Source: Geomicrobium sediminis (GTDB lineage Bacteria; Bacillota; Bacilli; Bacillales; Marinococcaceae). From it: DNA of 64,000 nucleotides. Below the pieces are notes generated by a model. That model saw nothing but the letters and a program-made list of their open reading frames with translations. It did no database searches and had not been told where the DNA came from. Shown here one piece after another: positions 52,345 to 60,303 of the stretch; the stretch's first letter is position 1, and each line of letters begins with the position of its first letter. A program made the translations under genes and the position numbers. The stretch covers positions 1 to 64,000 of the forward strand of contig NZ_JAFBEC010000016.1 in the NCBI RefSeq assembly GCF_016908595.1, read 5' to 3'.

Positions 52345-53052
52345 ATGTTTAGTCTAATCGACTGGTTCAGACTATTTATGGCAGCACTTTTTATTTTGCC
52401 GATTGTTACGATCATTCGTGAGTCGGGTTATTATCTTGTGGCAACCCTTCTAAGAGGTGAGAATAAGAAGCTGATTGTTGGTAGTGGACCTATATTGTTT
52501 ACGATACCTACTGTCGAGGTTCGACGGTATTTTTTTATGTATAGTTGGATGGAATACGATGAACTCAAGCCTAAAAACCGTTTTTGGCACGGGTTAATCT
52601 ATGCTGCGCCGATTATGATGACTGGTGGTATTGCTTTTACAGCAAACGCTTTAGTGTTAAACGGTGTATTAGAAGATAATATCTTCTGGACAACATTCAT
52701 TTTTTATTGTTTTTATTACGTGTTGTTTGATGTGATTCCTGTCTATTTGCCCGATGGACAACCAACGAATGGTAGAGCAATCTTTGACCTCATTTGGCAC
52801 GGAGAGCGATCAGATTTTAAACGGAAAAGAGAAGATAATAAGAAAAGCGACAATCAGCGTAGTTATACAGAAGCACAGGAAGAAACGATGCAGAACAGAG
52901 ATCAAGATGACAAAGAAAGAGGTGATCACACGAATCCTTCTAGTGACACTTCAGACGAGGGGGAAGATACTAACTTCACGGAAACACAGAAGAAAACAAA
53001 AGAGAACAGAGATCGGGATGAAGCAGTGCGAGACGATCATACAGAACCTTAA
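52345..53052 (+). CDS. Membrane protein resembling an M50 (site-2) protease without the zinc histidines
   Basis: A 235-residue protein with membrane segments at about 8-27, 84-108 and 112-133. The first is followed by IIRESGYYLVATLLRG and GSGPILFTIP, aligning with the M50 core HExGHxxxAxxxG followed by GxGP, but both zinc histidines are replaced (R and Y) while the glutamate remains. A later FDVIPVYLPDGQPTNGRAIFDLI matches the M50 NxxPxxxLDGG motif with D-G retained. It should therefore be catalytically inactive. The 85-residue C-terminal tail is highly charged and holds two copies of a 25-residue repeat (about 172-196 and 211-235, YTEAQEE.../FTETQKK... each ending DHTxP). ATG follows AAAAGGAGAG. 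It is monocistronic. The assignment to M50 is by eye. Confidence 0.6.
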   Translation: MFSLIDWFRLFMAALFILPIVTIIRESGYYLVATLLRGENKKLIVGSGPILFTIPTVEVRRYFFMYSWMEYDELKPKNRFWHGLIYAAPIMMTGGIAFTANALVLNGVLEDNIFWTTFIFYCFYYVLFDVIPVYLPDGQPTNGRAIFDLIWHGERSDFKRKREDNKKSDNQRSYTEAQEETMQNRDQDDKERGDHTNPSSDTSDEGEDTNFTETQKKTKENRDRDEAVRDDHTEP

Positions 53053-53076
53053 AGACACGACGAATTGTGTCTAGAA

Positions 53077-53107
53077 AACGTGTGCATACAGTCGCGCACG
53101 TTTTTTC
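53077..53107 (+). terminator. Intrinsic terminator
   Basis: The stem AAAACGTGTGC pairs with GCGCACGTTTT (one G-U pair) around an 8-base loop, followed by T6, just after the M50-like gene. Confidence 0.8.
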
Positions 53108-53157
53108 TATTTAGACGATGTCAATTTTTCTTTATACGTTCTTTCTCAAGAATAATG

Positions 53158-53202
53158 TATAATAAAACTAACACCTGTCGACAGCCGACAGTATTCGAAT
53201 AC
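53158..53202 (+). promoter_or_regulatory. Promoter -10 with two downstream palindromes
   Basis: TATAAT (53158-53163) is a consensus -10; the -35 is poor. Two palindromes follow in the presumed leader: CTGTCG-ACAGC-CGACAG (53175-53191) and GTATTCGAATAC (53191-53202, perfect), just before the AGGAGG site of the dehydrogenase. Their position after the start suggests operator control of the dehydrogenase-dehalogenase pair. Confidence 0.5.
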
Positions 53203-53213
53203 AGGAGGAACAA

Positions 53214-54272
53214 ATGATGAAGAAATGGAACATTGCAAGCATTCCAGGTGATGGCATTGGGAAAGAGGTAGTCCCTGCTGCAGAACAAGTGTTGCATACG
53301 ATTGCGGATATTCATGGTGGGTTTCAATTTGAATTTACGTCCTTTCCTTGGAGTTCTGAATATTACTTAGAACACGGTGTGATGATGCCAGAAGACGGGA
53401 TTCAAACATTAGCTTCATTTGATTCGATCTTTCTTGGTGCTGTCGGAAATGAACAGCTCGTTCCCGATCATGTTTCACTTTGGGGATTATTAATCAAAAT
53501 TCGCCGAGAATTCGAGCAAGTCATTAATATGCGTCCTGCAAAAGTATTGCCAGGCATTGCCTCGCCATTGGCAAACCCAAATCAATTTGACTTTGTCGTC
53601 GTTCGGGAAAATAGTGAAGGAGAATACAGTTCTAGCGGTGGCCGAATTGGCAATGGTGAAGAAGAAATTGCGATTCAAAACGCTGTATTTACACGTAAAG
53701 GGACAGAACGTGCAATGCGCTTTGCATTTGAACAAGCGAAGAAACGCAGTGGTCATGTGACAAGCGCTACGAAATCAAATGGCATTATTCATAGCATGCC
53801 GTTCTGGGATGAAGTTTTCAACGATGTAAGCCAAGATTACCCTGAGATGACGACTGAATCACAACACATTGATGCCCTTGCGGCCTTTCTCGTTACGAAG
53901 CCTGAGACGTTAGATGTTGTGGTTGCCTCCAACCTGTTTGGGGATATTCTAACGGATATCGGTGCAGGGATTATGGGAAGTATAGGTGTCGCTCCGGCAG
54001 CAAACCTAAATGTAAATGGGAAGTACCCATCTATGTTCGAACCTGTACACGGTTCCGCCCCAGACATTATTGGCAAAGGGATTGCGAATCCGATCGGTCA
54101 GATTTGGACTGCAAAAATGATGCTCGATCATTTAGGGGAAGAAGAATCAGCGACAAAAGTACTTGAAGCGATTGAACAGGTCACACGTCAACAAATGGTG
54201 ACCCCTGATTTAGGTGGAAATTGTACAACTGAAGAAGTGACTAATGCCATTATTCAAGAGTTAAAGAGGTGA
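53214..54272 (+). CDS. D-malate / tartrate dehydrogenase family (YcsA/DmlA/TtuC type)
   Basis: A 352-residue NAD-dependent beta-decarboxylating dehydrogenase related to isopropylmalate dehydrogenase. Features: PGDGIGKEVVPAA at the N-terminus, the substrate-binding LLIKIRREFEQVINMRPAK, VVVRENSEGEYSSSGGRI, the catalytic lysine in ATKSNGI, and metal aspartates in VVASNLFGDILTDIGA. SLWGLLIKIR fits the D-malate/tartrate branch rather than leucine synthesis, and no leu genes are near. ATG 53214 (or 53217) follows AGGAGGAACA. It overlaps the hydrolase gene downstream, so both act in one pathway, perhaps on 2-hydroxy diacids. Confidence 0.88.
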   Translation: MMKKWNIASIPGDGIGKEVVPAAEQVLHTIADIHGGFQFEFTSFPWSSEYYLEHGVMMPEDGIQTLASFDSIFLGAVGNEQLVPDHVSLWGLLIKIRREFEQVINMRPAKVLPGIASPLANPNQFDFVVVRENSEGEYSSSGGRIGNGEEEIAIQNAVFTRKGTERAMRFAFEQAKKRSGHVTSATKSNGIIHSMPFWDEVFNDVSQDYPEMTTESQHIDALAAFLVTKPETLDVVVASNLFGDILTDIGAGIMGSIGVAPAANLNVNGKYPSMFEPVHGSAPDIIGKGIANPIGQIWTAKMMLDHLGEEESATKVLEAIEQVTRQQMVTPDLGGNCTTEEVTNAIIQELKR

Positions 54273-54277
54273 CGAAT

Positions 54278-55132
54278 GTGGGGGAGGTTTCAGTTGCTGG
54301 CGTAGCGATTCATTATGAGGATGATGGAGCGGTTGATAAGCCGGTCTGCCTTTTGCTACATGGATTTCCTCAAAGTTCGTTAACGTGGCGGTATGTTAGT
54401 CCTCATCTAGCTGAGCGTTATCGTGTCATTAAGGTTGACTTAAGAGGATATGGTAAGTCAGGGAAGCCAATCGGAGAAGCGTTGTATCAGAATGATGTGA
54501 TGGCACATGACGTCGCGTCTGTTCTAGACAGACTAGGCATTCGTAACGCACTAATCGTTGGTCATGACCGAGGAGCTAGGATTGCGAGAAAGCTTGCTTA
54601 CTTACGCCCAGAACTTGTAAGAAAGCTCGTATTCATCGATATTATGCCTATGGAATACGTCTATCAATTGCCAGCAAAAGAAGCTGCTAGAAAGTATTGG
54701 CACTGGGTATTTCAAATCGTTCCAGACCTTCCTGAGACGTTAATTGAGGGAAAAGAAGAAGAGTACTTAACATTTCTATTGAGTCGTGGTGATGGCTTAT
54801 ACGAACGCCTAAAGGAAGATGGGTCTTTTGATGAGTACTTACGAGCGTTTAAGGAACCAGGAGCGGTTCAAGCAGCGCTCAGTGATTACCGAGCAACCTA
54901 TCGTACCGATCTTCCAGAATATGAACAAGGGGTTGGCAAGTTGTCGAAGGAGACGTTAGTGCTCTGGGGAGAACGTGGCAACTTGGCTGGGTTACCAGTC
55001 GTGGATGAATGGAAAAAGACGATTGATTACGTTCGAGGGTATGAGATTAAAGGGTGCGGCCACTATGTACCAGAAGAGAAGCCAAGGGAAATTGCGGAGA
55101 ATATTCTAGCGTTTGATCAATCAGCTCTCTAA
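54278..55132 (+). CDS. Alpha/beta hydrolase, haloacetate (fluoroacetate) dehalogenase-like
   Basis: A 284-residue alpha/beta hydrolase with an aspartate nucleophile: D97 in VGHDRGARIARK. The two arginines that hold the substrate carboxylate in fluoroacetate dehalogenases (R98, R101), the acid D121 in VFIDIMP, the halide-pocket pair H142-W143 in YWHWVF, and the base H262 in GCGHYVPEEKP all fall at the positions expected from that family (constant offset over the first five). The oxyanion motif is HGFPQSS. The GTG at 54278 has AAGAGG 8 nt upstream; the GTG at 54269 overlaps the previous stop. Epoxide hydrolase is the main alternative, but the R-x-x-R and H-W pairs favour dehalogenase. It is coupled to the malate/tartrate-type dehydrogenase. 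Confidence 0.82.
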   Translation: MGEVSVAGVAIHYEDDGAVDKPVCLLLHGFPQSSLTWRYVSPHLAERYRVIKVDLRGYGKSGKPIGEALYQNDVMAHDVASVLDRLGIRNALIVGHDRGARIARKLAYLRPELVRKLVFIDIMPMEYVYQLPAKEAARKYWHWVFQIVPDLPETLIEGKEEEYLTFLLSRGDGLYERLKEDGSFDEYLRAFKEPGAVQAALSDYRATYRTDLPEYEQGVGKLSKETLVLWGERGNLAGLPVVDEWKKTIDYVRGYEIKGCGHYVPEEKPREIAENILAFDQSAL

Positions 55133-55137
55133 AGCAA

Positions 55138-55181
55138 TTCACCTCAATCATGCTTTTGAAATCGGGCATCGATTGAGGTGA
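55138..55181. terminator. Hairpin between convergent genes
   Basis: TTCACCTCAATC (55138-55149) pairs with GATTGAGGTGA (55171-55181), and ATGC/GCAT inside can extend the structure. T runs are weak on both strands. It separates the dehalogenase-like gene and the convergent GNAT. Confidence 0.55.
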
Positions 55182-55184
55182 GAA

Positions 55185-56030
55185 TTATCGTTGATCAACG
55201 TAAAGATTCCACGGTGAAGGTAGATCAAAAGGGTGTTGATTAGGAAGCTTTGCCATTTGATCGTTTGTTATGTCCACCCAAACGTGAACGTCTTCTTCGA
55301 ATTGTGACTGTGAATCGTTATGTGCGTGAGTGATCGTTGCCCATAAACCGGATTGATTGAATAGATCTTGAAATGGATAGACAACATGCAAGTAGTGATA
55401 TTTTTTTTGGTCGTATTTCGTTATAAAAAAGCGATCGCATTGATTATTTTCAAAGAAACGCCACGTAGCTACTTCATCATCGTGGAACAATTCAGTTTTC
55501 GCTTCGAACGGATAATAACATTCATATGGGAATACTCGTCCCGGTTGGACATACTGTTCTGAAAGTAACGTTTTCTTCTTTGAAAGACTCGTGATCTCCG
55601 TCCATTGAGCGTGTTCATCAGCCAATTGATTTGGCGATGTTGTTGTCGCTGATTGTAAAGAGATCCGTGGTGTTAAGCCAATTTTACGGAGTACTTTTTG
55701 GGCGGGTATGTTTGATTGTTGGGTATTGGCACCAACCCATTGAATCTCTGAATGTTCCCAAGCCCGCTCTAACACATTGTTTAAGATCTCTGTTGCTAAG
55801 TTTTGTCCACGATAGCGACGGTCGGTGCGCAATCTTCCAAGCATGGCATAGACCGAATGGTAAATCGTAAATCCGGCTGTACTGACGAGTTGATTCTCAA
55901 TGAATAGTCCATACATTTTGTTTGGCCCTGTAACGAGGTACGGAAAAATGGCTGCAATGTAATCGTCCTCAATGCCAGTATCCATTTGTTCATAGTACGT
56001 TTGATCTTCTGGATGTAATTGGCGAATCAA
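55185..56030 (-). CDS. GNAT family N-acetyltransferase (two-domain)
   Basis: A 281-residue acetyltransferase. The GNAT domain spans roughly 1-125 with the acetyl-CoA loop LRTDRRYRGQNLATEIL and NIPAQKVLRKIGL. A second, aromatic-rich domain of about 150 residues follows (FPYECYYPFEA, WRFFENNQCDRFFITKYD), an arrangement seen in several uncharacterised Bacillus acetyltransferases. The start is TTG 56030 with GGGAGGG 7 nt upstream. It is monocistronic. Substrate unknown. Confidence 0.8.
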   Translation of the reverse strand: MIRQLHPEDQTYYEQMDTGIEDDYIAAIFPYLVTGPNKMYGLFIENQLVSTAGFTIYHSVYAMLGRLRTDRRYRGQNLATEILNNVLERAWEHSEIQWVGANTQQSNIPAQKVLRKIGLTPRISLQSATTTSPNQLADEHAQWTEITSLSKKKTLLSEQYVQPGRVFPYECYYPFEAKTELFHDDEVATWRFFENNQCDRFFITKYDQKKYHYLHVVYPFQDLFNQSGLWATITHAHNDSQSQFEEDVHVWVDITNDQMAKLPNQHPFDLPSPWNLYVDQR

Positions 56031-56086
56031 TGGTTAACCCTCCCTTTCATCATGTCTAGTATGACGATAGTTCGTGCTTCTGCCAA

Positions 56087-56117
56087 GAAAAAAGAGTTCT
56101 CCCATAGTAGGGAGAAC
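56087..56117 (-). terminator. Terminator of the SLC13 transporter gene
   Basis: The stem GTTCTCCC (56096-56103) pairs with 56110-56117; on the minus strand it is followed by a T-rich run encoded at 56087-56093, right after the transporter stop codon. Confidence 0.82.
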
Positions 56118-56124
56118 CCATTAT

Positions 56125-57807
56125 TTATTGAAGTGAGGCAGGGAAGCTTGTTAAATCAATTCCCCAAACGAGTGGTACAGCATAGTAGACACCGAAGATA
56201 ATGATTATGGTGGCAACAATGTTCACAAAGAATCCTGTTTTTACCATCTCAATTATTTTCAGCTTTCCTGTTCCAAACATAATGGCATTTGGTGGTGTAC
56301 CAACAGGGAGCATAAATGCCATGTTCGCAGCCATTGCACAAGGAATCATGAGTGCGAATGGGTGAACGTCGAGAGCAATGGCCAGTGCAGCAACTACAGG
56401 TAAAATCATAGTAGCCGTAGCAGTATTCGATGTGATCTCGGTTAAAATCATGATGAAGATTGTAGCAGCAGCGATAATGATGAGTAAATTAAATCCATCT
56501 AGAACCGTAAGCTGTTGGCCGAGCCAATCTGATAATCCTGATGCAGTAAAGCCTTGTGCAATCGCAAGACCACCACCGAAGAGTAGCAATACACCCCAAG
56601 GAATGTCTCGAGAGTCTGCCCAAACTAAGATGCGCCCGCCTTTTGCTCGGCTCGCCGGGATGGAGAACAGTAATACAGCGGCTAAAACGGCAATTAGACC
56701 ATCGCTTAATCCTTGAATTCCATAGATGATACCGTCTTCGTAATCCCAAAAGAAAGATCGTGTTACCCACATGAACGCGGCGAATAAGAAAACAAATCCG
56801 ACCATCCATTCCTCGTAGGATGTCTTTCCAAGGCTTTTTCGTTCATCATGGATAACGGCTTTACCACCAGGTAGTGATTTGATTTCAGTTTTGAAGGCGA
56901 CTCTACCAAGGTAGAACCACGTGAAGAGAAGCATAATCACTACGATTGGAATACCGAACATCATCCAAGTAGCAAATGAAATCTCTATTCCAAAAATTTC
57001 GCGCATTTGTCCAGCAAGTATAATATTTGGAGGTGTACCAATAAGTGTACCTACGCCACCAATCGTACCTGCATAACCGATACCGAAAATAAGGGACTTT
57101 TCGAATTTTGGAAAGTCTTTTTCTTCAGGCTTGTCCTTTAATGCAGAAGCTACTTGAGCAGTAATTGCAAGTCCCATCGGAATCATCATCATAACTGCTG
57201 CGGTATTAGACACCCACATTGAGATAAATCCGGTAGCTACCATAAACCCTAGCAAAATTCTTTGTGTGCTCGTTCCAATTAAAGAAATAATTAATAAGGC
57301 CATTCGTTTGTGCAAGTTCCACTTTTCCATAGCAGTAGCAATAAAGAAACCACCAAGGAATAAGAAGATTACATCGTCACCGTATGAAGAGGCAACAGCA
57401 CTTCCTTCTAGAGCGCCAGTAGTCGGCAATAAGATCAAAGGCAGTAATGAAGTTGCTGGAATCGGTAAGGCTTCAGTTACCCACCAAGTCGCAATCCATA
57501 ATGTCACCGCAAGTACAGCCCTTGCTTCTGAAGCTAGACCTTCTGGATTGAAGAAAGCCATTGTGAGAATAAACAGTGTTGGACCGAGTAATAGTCCGAT
57601 CATTTGGGCTTTTGAATACGCTTGTTTTGGTTGATTAGGAGATGATGGTGGTTCGGAACTACTCTTCGTAGCTGCTTCTTCTTTGGTCTTACGTTGCTCA
57701 GCAGCTTTGTCTATGTCTTTTTTATAAGAGAAAATATTAAGGAGATCTTTCGTGCGATTGTGCTGTCTCCATAAACTGTTCCATGTCGTTATAAAGGTTG
57801 CTTTCAT
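56125..57807 (-). CDS. SLC13/DASS family Na+:dicarboxylate symporter
   Basis: A 560-residue transporter with a hydrophilic N-terminal region of about 75 residues (KDIDKAAEQRKTKEEAATKSSSE) and then the DASS membrane core. Two family hallmarks, MWVSNTAAVMMMIPMG and the repeat TEITSNTATATMILPVV, are the SNT motifs binding Na+ and carboxylate. Most SdcS-type bacterial members import succinate, fumarate and malate with Na+. The ATG at 57807 after GGGGGGATATTC is preferred over 57831. It lies 80 nt downstream of a citrate/dicarboxylate-type two-component system and has a cre box in its leader, so it is probably induced by its substrate and repressed by glucose. Confidence 0.9.
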   Translation of the reverse strand: MKATFITTWNSLWRQHNRTKDLLNIFSYKKDIDKAAEQRKTKEEAATKSSSEPPSSPNQPKQAYSKAQMIGLLLGPTLFILTMAFFNPEGLASEARAVLAVTLWIATWWVTEALPIPATSLLPLILLPTTGALEGSAVASSYGDDVIFLFLGGFFIATAMEKWNLHKRMALLIISLIGTSTQRILLGFMVATGFISMWVSNTAAVMMMIPMGLAITAQVASALKDKPEEKDFPKFEKSLIFGIGYAGTIGGVGTLIGTPPNIILAGQMREIFGIEISFATWMMFGIPIVVIMLLFTWFYLGRVAFKTEIKSLPGGKAVIHDERKSLGKTSYEEWMVGFVFLFAAFMWVTRSFFWDYEDGIIYGIQGLSDGLIAVLAAVLLFSIPASRAKGGRILVWADSRDIPWGVLLLFGGGLAIAQGFTASGLSDWLGQQLTVLDGFNLLIIIAAATIFIMILTEITSNTATATMILPVVAALAIALDVHPFALMIPCAMAANMAFMLPVGTPPNAIMFGTGKLKIIEMVKTGFFVNIVATIIIIFGVYYAVPLVWGIDLTSFPASLQ

Positions 57808-57831
57808 AGAATATCCCCCCACGATGTACAT

Positions 57832-57845
57832 TGAAAACGCTTACT
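57832..57845. promoter_or_regulatory. cre (CcpA) box upstream of the dicarboxylate transporter
   Basis: TGAAAACGCTTACT matches the cre consensus TGWAANCGNTNWCA except for the last base. It lies 25-38 nt upstream of the transporter ATG and downstream of the response-regulator gene, consistent with carbon catabolite repression of dicarboxylate uptake. Confidence 0.65.
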
Positions 57846-57887
57846 TATATTTTGCATATTTAGACATGTTTCGACTAGCTTTTTTAA

Positions 57888-58592
57888 TTAAATGAAACCA
57901 TTTTGTTTTATTTCTTCTCCTTTGCTTGTAAGTTGATATTGTTGTAAAGGTCGACCGGAAGCCTTGTAAATCACTTCCTTAGAAAGCAAACCAGTTTCGC
58001 TAAAGAAACGTAAGTATTTTCGCAATGAAACATGAGAGATCTGGGTTTGATCCGAGAGTTGGGCGGTAGTTAACCAACTTGTACAGTCATTAAAAGCATG
58101 GAGAACTCGTATTGCTGTTTCTTTGGTAATCCCTTTTGGAAGGTCTCTAGGTAAGTGTCCTTCGAGTCTTTGGTCATGAAAAAGTTGATCAATTTCCGTT
58201 TGTTGATTTAACGGCTTTGCAAGTTTCTGAAAGGATTGGTAACGCTCTAGTGCTTCTTTGAAACGTTCAAAAGTAAAAGGTTTCACGAGGAAGTCAATAG
58301 CTCCATACCTTTTTCCGAGCGTGATGGATTCCATATCATTTGCCGAAGTAATCAAGATGACGTCGAGGTCAATGTTCTCGTTACGTATGAACTGTAATAA
58401 TTGAAGTCCGTTCTCATGATCCAAGTAAATATCTAACAATAATAAATCCAGTTTTTTGTTTAAAATCATTTCTTTTCCTGAAGACAATGTGTTTGCAGAA
58501 CCTTTCCAAACATAGCCATCTACTTTATCAGTGTAAAGCTCATGGAATTTTATAATTAGCGGTTCATCATCGATGGCTCCAATAGAATACAT
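57888..58592 (-). CDS. Response regulator (DctR/CitT/DcuR type)
   Basis: A 234-residue regulator with a receiver domain (D8, D9, phosphorylated D54 in LLLLDIYLD, K104 in LVKPF) and a C-terminal helix-turn-helix of the CitB/DcuR class (TAIRVLHAFNDCTSWLTTAQLSDQTQISHVSLRKYLRFF). It follows the kinase by 2 nt, so the two are co-translated. It very likely activates the SLC13 transporter gene immediately downstream. Confidence 0.92.
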   Translation of the reverse strand: MYSIGAIDDEPLIIKFHELYTDKVDGYVWKGSANTLSSGKEMILNKKLDLLLLDIYLDHENGLQLLQFIRNENIDLDVILITSANDMESITLGKRYGAIDFLVKPFTFERFKEALERYQSFQKLAKPLNQQTEIDQLFHDQRLEGHLPRDLPKGITKETAIRVLHAFNDCTSWLTTAQLSDQTQISHVSLRKYLRFFSETGLLSKEVIYKASGRPLQQYQLTSKGEEIKQNGFI

Positions 58593-58594
58593 CG

Positions 58595-60181
58595 TTAATC
58601 CTCCTTTTTCTTATATGGAATTTTTATGTTTAACGTCGTACCTTTACCTACTAAACTATCAAATTCATACGTGCCGTTGGCTATAGCAATGGCGTTTAGC
58701 ATGATCGTTAGTCCGAACCCTCGGTCAAGACCTTTTGTAGAAAAGCCTTGTTGCTTAAAGGTTGATAATTGCTCATTTGTAAACCCATTACCATTATCGC
58801 TAATTTCAAGCACGAGGCTTGTGTTTTCAGTTGAGAACCGTAGTGTGATTTCTCGATTGGTTTGTTGGTTTATTGCGTCATAGGCGTTGTTTAACGCATT
58901 TCCAATGACGGTAATCCAAGTGTCCAATTGACTTGAATAGTGTAGTTCAGGCCAAGCTCCTTCGCCAGTAACGGTAATGTGAACACCCGATTGGTGAAGT
59001 CGTTCCAATTGGTTAGAAAGGTAGCTTGCTAAAGTTACGTCTTTCACATATTTCCCAACTTCATTCACACCAGCTTGATAGGATGTTGAAAGTGTCTCGA
59101 TATACTCTTCAAGTTCACCATAAGATTCTGTATACACCATTGCGCCAATGATGTGGAGTTTGTTCATGAATTCGTGTGTTTGCATACGTAATTGTTGAGC
59201 ATAATTTTCAACACCTGCAAGCCTTTCTAATAAATGATTGAGTTCGCTTTTATCTCGAAACGTAACCAATGTACCTACTGTTGATTCATTCACAATGACA
59301 GGGATTCGATTTGTAATCATTTCGGTTGATTGATAACGGTGCAGCTCGTCTTTTGCCATTTGTTGATGTTCTAATTGTTGTTGAATTGGTAGGTCAGGCC
59401 ATGCATCATAAATTGACAATCCAATTAGATTTGAATGAAAGGTCGCTTTTGCAGAAGCATTTGCTACGATAATCATTCCGCTTTGGTCTGTTGCGATGAC
59501 CCCTTCTTGCACGCTTGAAAGCATGGCTTCTCGTTCTTTGAGGCGATGGGCAATATCTTCTGGTTCCATGCCATAGAGCGTTTGTTTAATACGTTTAGCA
59601 AGAAAAAAAGATCCAATTGTTCCGATCATTAAGCTAATGCCAATACTGATAAAGAGCGAGCTTAAGTGGTCAGATACATAAGCATCCACGCGATCGGTCG
59701 AAATACCGACAGAAACGGCTCCGATTTGTTCGTCTATATGATTGTAAATTGGTGTAAATGCACGTAAAGAAGGTCCTAAAGTTCCCTCGAATTCAGAAGT
59801 ATATGTATGTCCATTTTCTAACACATCCGAGATATCATCACCAACAAATAATTCCCCAATCTCTGATGGGTTAGGGTGTGTGAGGCGTGTAGCTGTCATG
59901 TCGACAACGACAATGTAAAGCAGGTCATTTTCAACACGTAATTTCTGAAGCATCGTACGGAGTGATTCATCAGCATAGTCAGCTTGCAACACTTCAACAA
60001 CCATAGGACTTTCTGCAAGGTGACTAGCGCTTAACAACACTTGATCTTCTAAGGATTGTCTGGCTTGTTGAGCTTGTGAGAAGGCTACAAATATTCCGCC
60101 TAATAAAATGGTGCCAAATAGCATCGCCATCGCATAAATCATGACTCGAAATTGCAATGGTAATTTTCTTGTGCGGAACAT
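58595..60181 (-). CDS. Sensor histidine kinase (DctS/CitA/DcuS type)
   Basis: A 528-residue membrane kinase: one helix (about 8-32), an extracellular PDC-like sensor domain (35-165), a second helix, a PAS domain (about 205-310), a short DHp region with RMQTHEFMNKLHIIGAMV (phospho-histidine in the THEF-like motif typical of the CitA family), and a HATPase domain with NALNNAYDAI (N box), DNGNGF and GFGLTIM. The ATG at 60181 after GGGGTGAGGC is preferred over 60199. The sensor domain binds C4-dicarboxylates or citrate in known relatives; the adjacent transporter argues for a dicarboxylate here. Confidence 0.92.
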   Translation of the reverse strand: MFRTRKLPLQFRVMIYAMAMLFGTILLGGIFVAFSQAQQARQSLEDQVLLSASHLAESPMVVEVLQADYADESLRTMLQKLRVENDLLYIVVVDMTATRLTHPNPSEIGELFVGDDISDVLENGHTYTSEFEGTLGPSLRAFTPIYNHIDEQIGAVSVGISTDRVDAYVSDHLSSLFISIGISLMIGTIGSFFLAKRIKQTLYGMEPEDIAHRLKEREAMLSSVQEGVIATDQSGMIIVANASAKATFHSNLIGLSIYDAWPDLPIQQQLEHQQMAKDELHRYQSTEMITNRIPVIVNESTVGTLVTFRDKSELNHLLERLAGVENYAQQLRMQTHEFMNKLHIIGAMVYTESYGELEEYIETLSTSYQAGVNEVGKYVKDVTLASYLSNQLERLHQSGVHITVTGEGAWPELHYSSQLDTWITVIGNALNNAYDAINQQTNREITLRFSTENTSLVLEISDNGNGFTNEQLSTFKQQGFSTKGLDRGFGLTIMLNAIAIANGTYEFDSLVGKGTTLNIKIPYKKKED

Positions 60182-60264
60182 GTGCCTCACCCCCTTCAAA
60201 CATGTATTGCTCTATTATAGGGAATTTTAGCAACAGATGCCAATTCATGTTTTACTACGTAAAT

Positions 60265-60293
60265 CGTCCACTTTACAACAAGTAAAGTGGACG
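60265..60293. terminator. Hairpin between the kinase gene start and ggt end
   Basis: A 12-bp perfect stem CGTCCACTTTAC (60265-60276) pairs with 60282-60293. It follows the ggt stop codon on the minus strand and probably ends that transcript, although the T run is weak. Confidence 0.6.
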
Positions 60294-60303
60294 AAGGAAG
60301 GTT

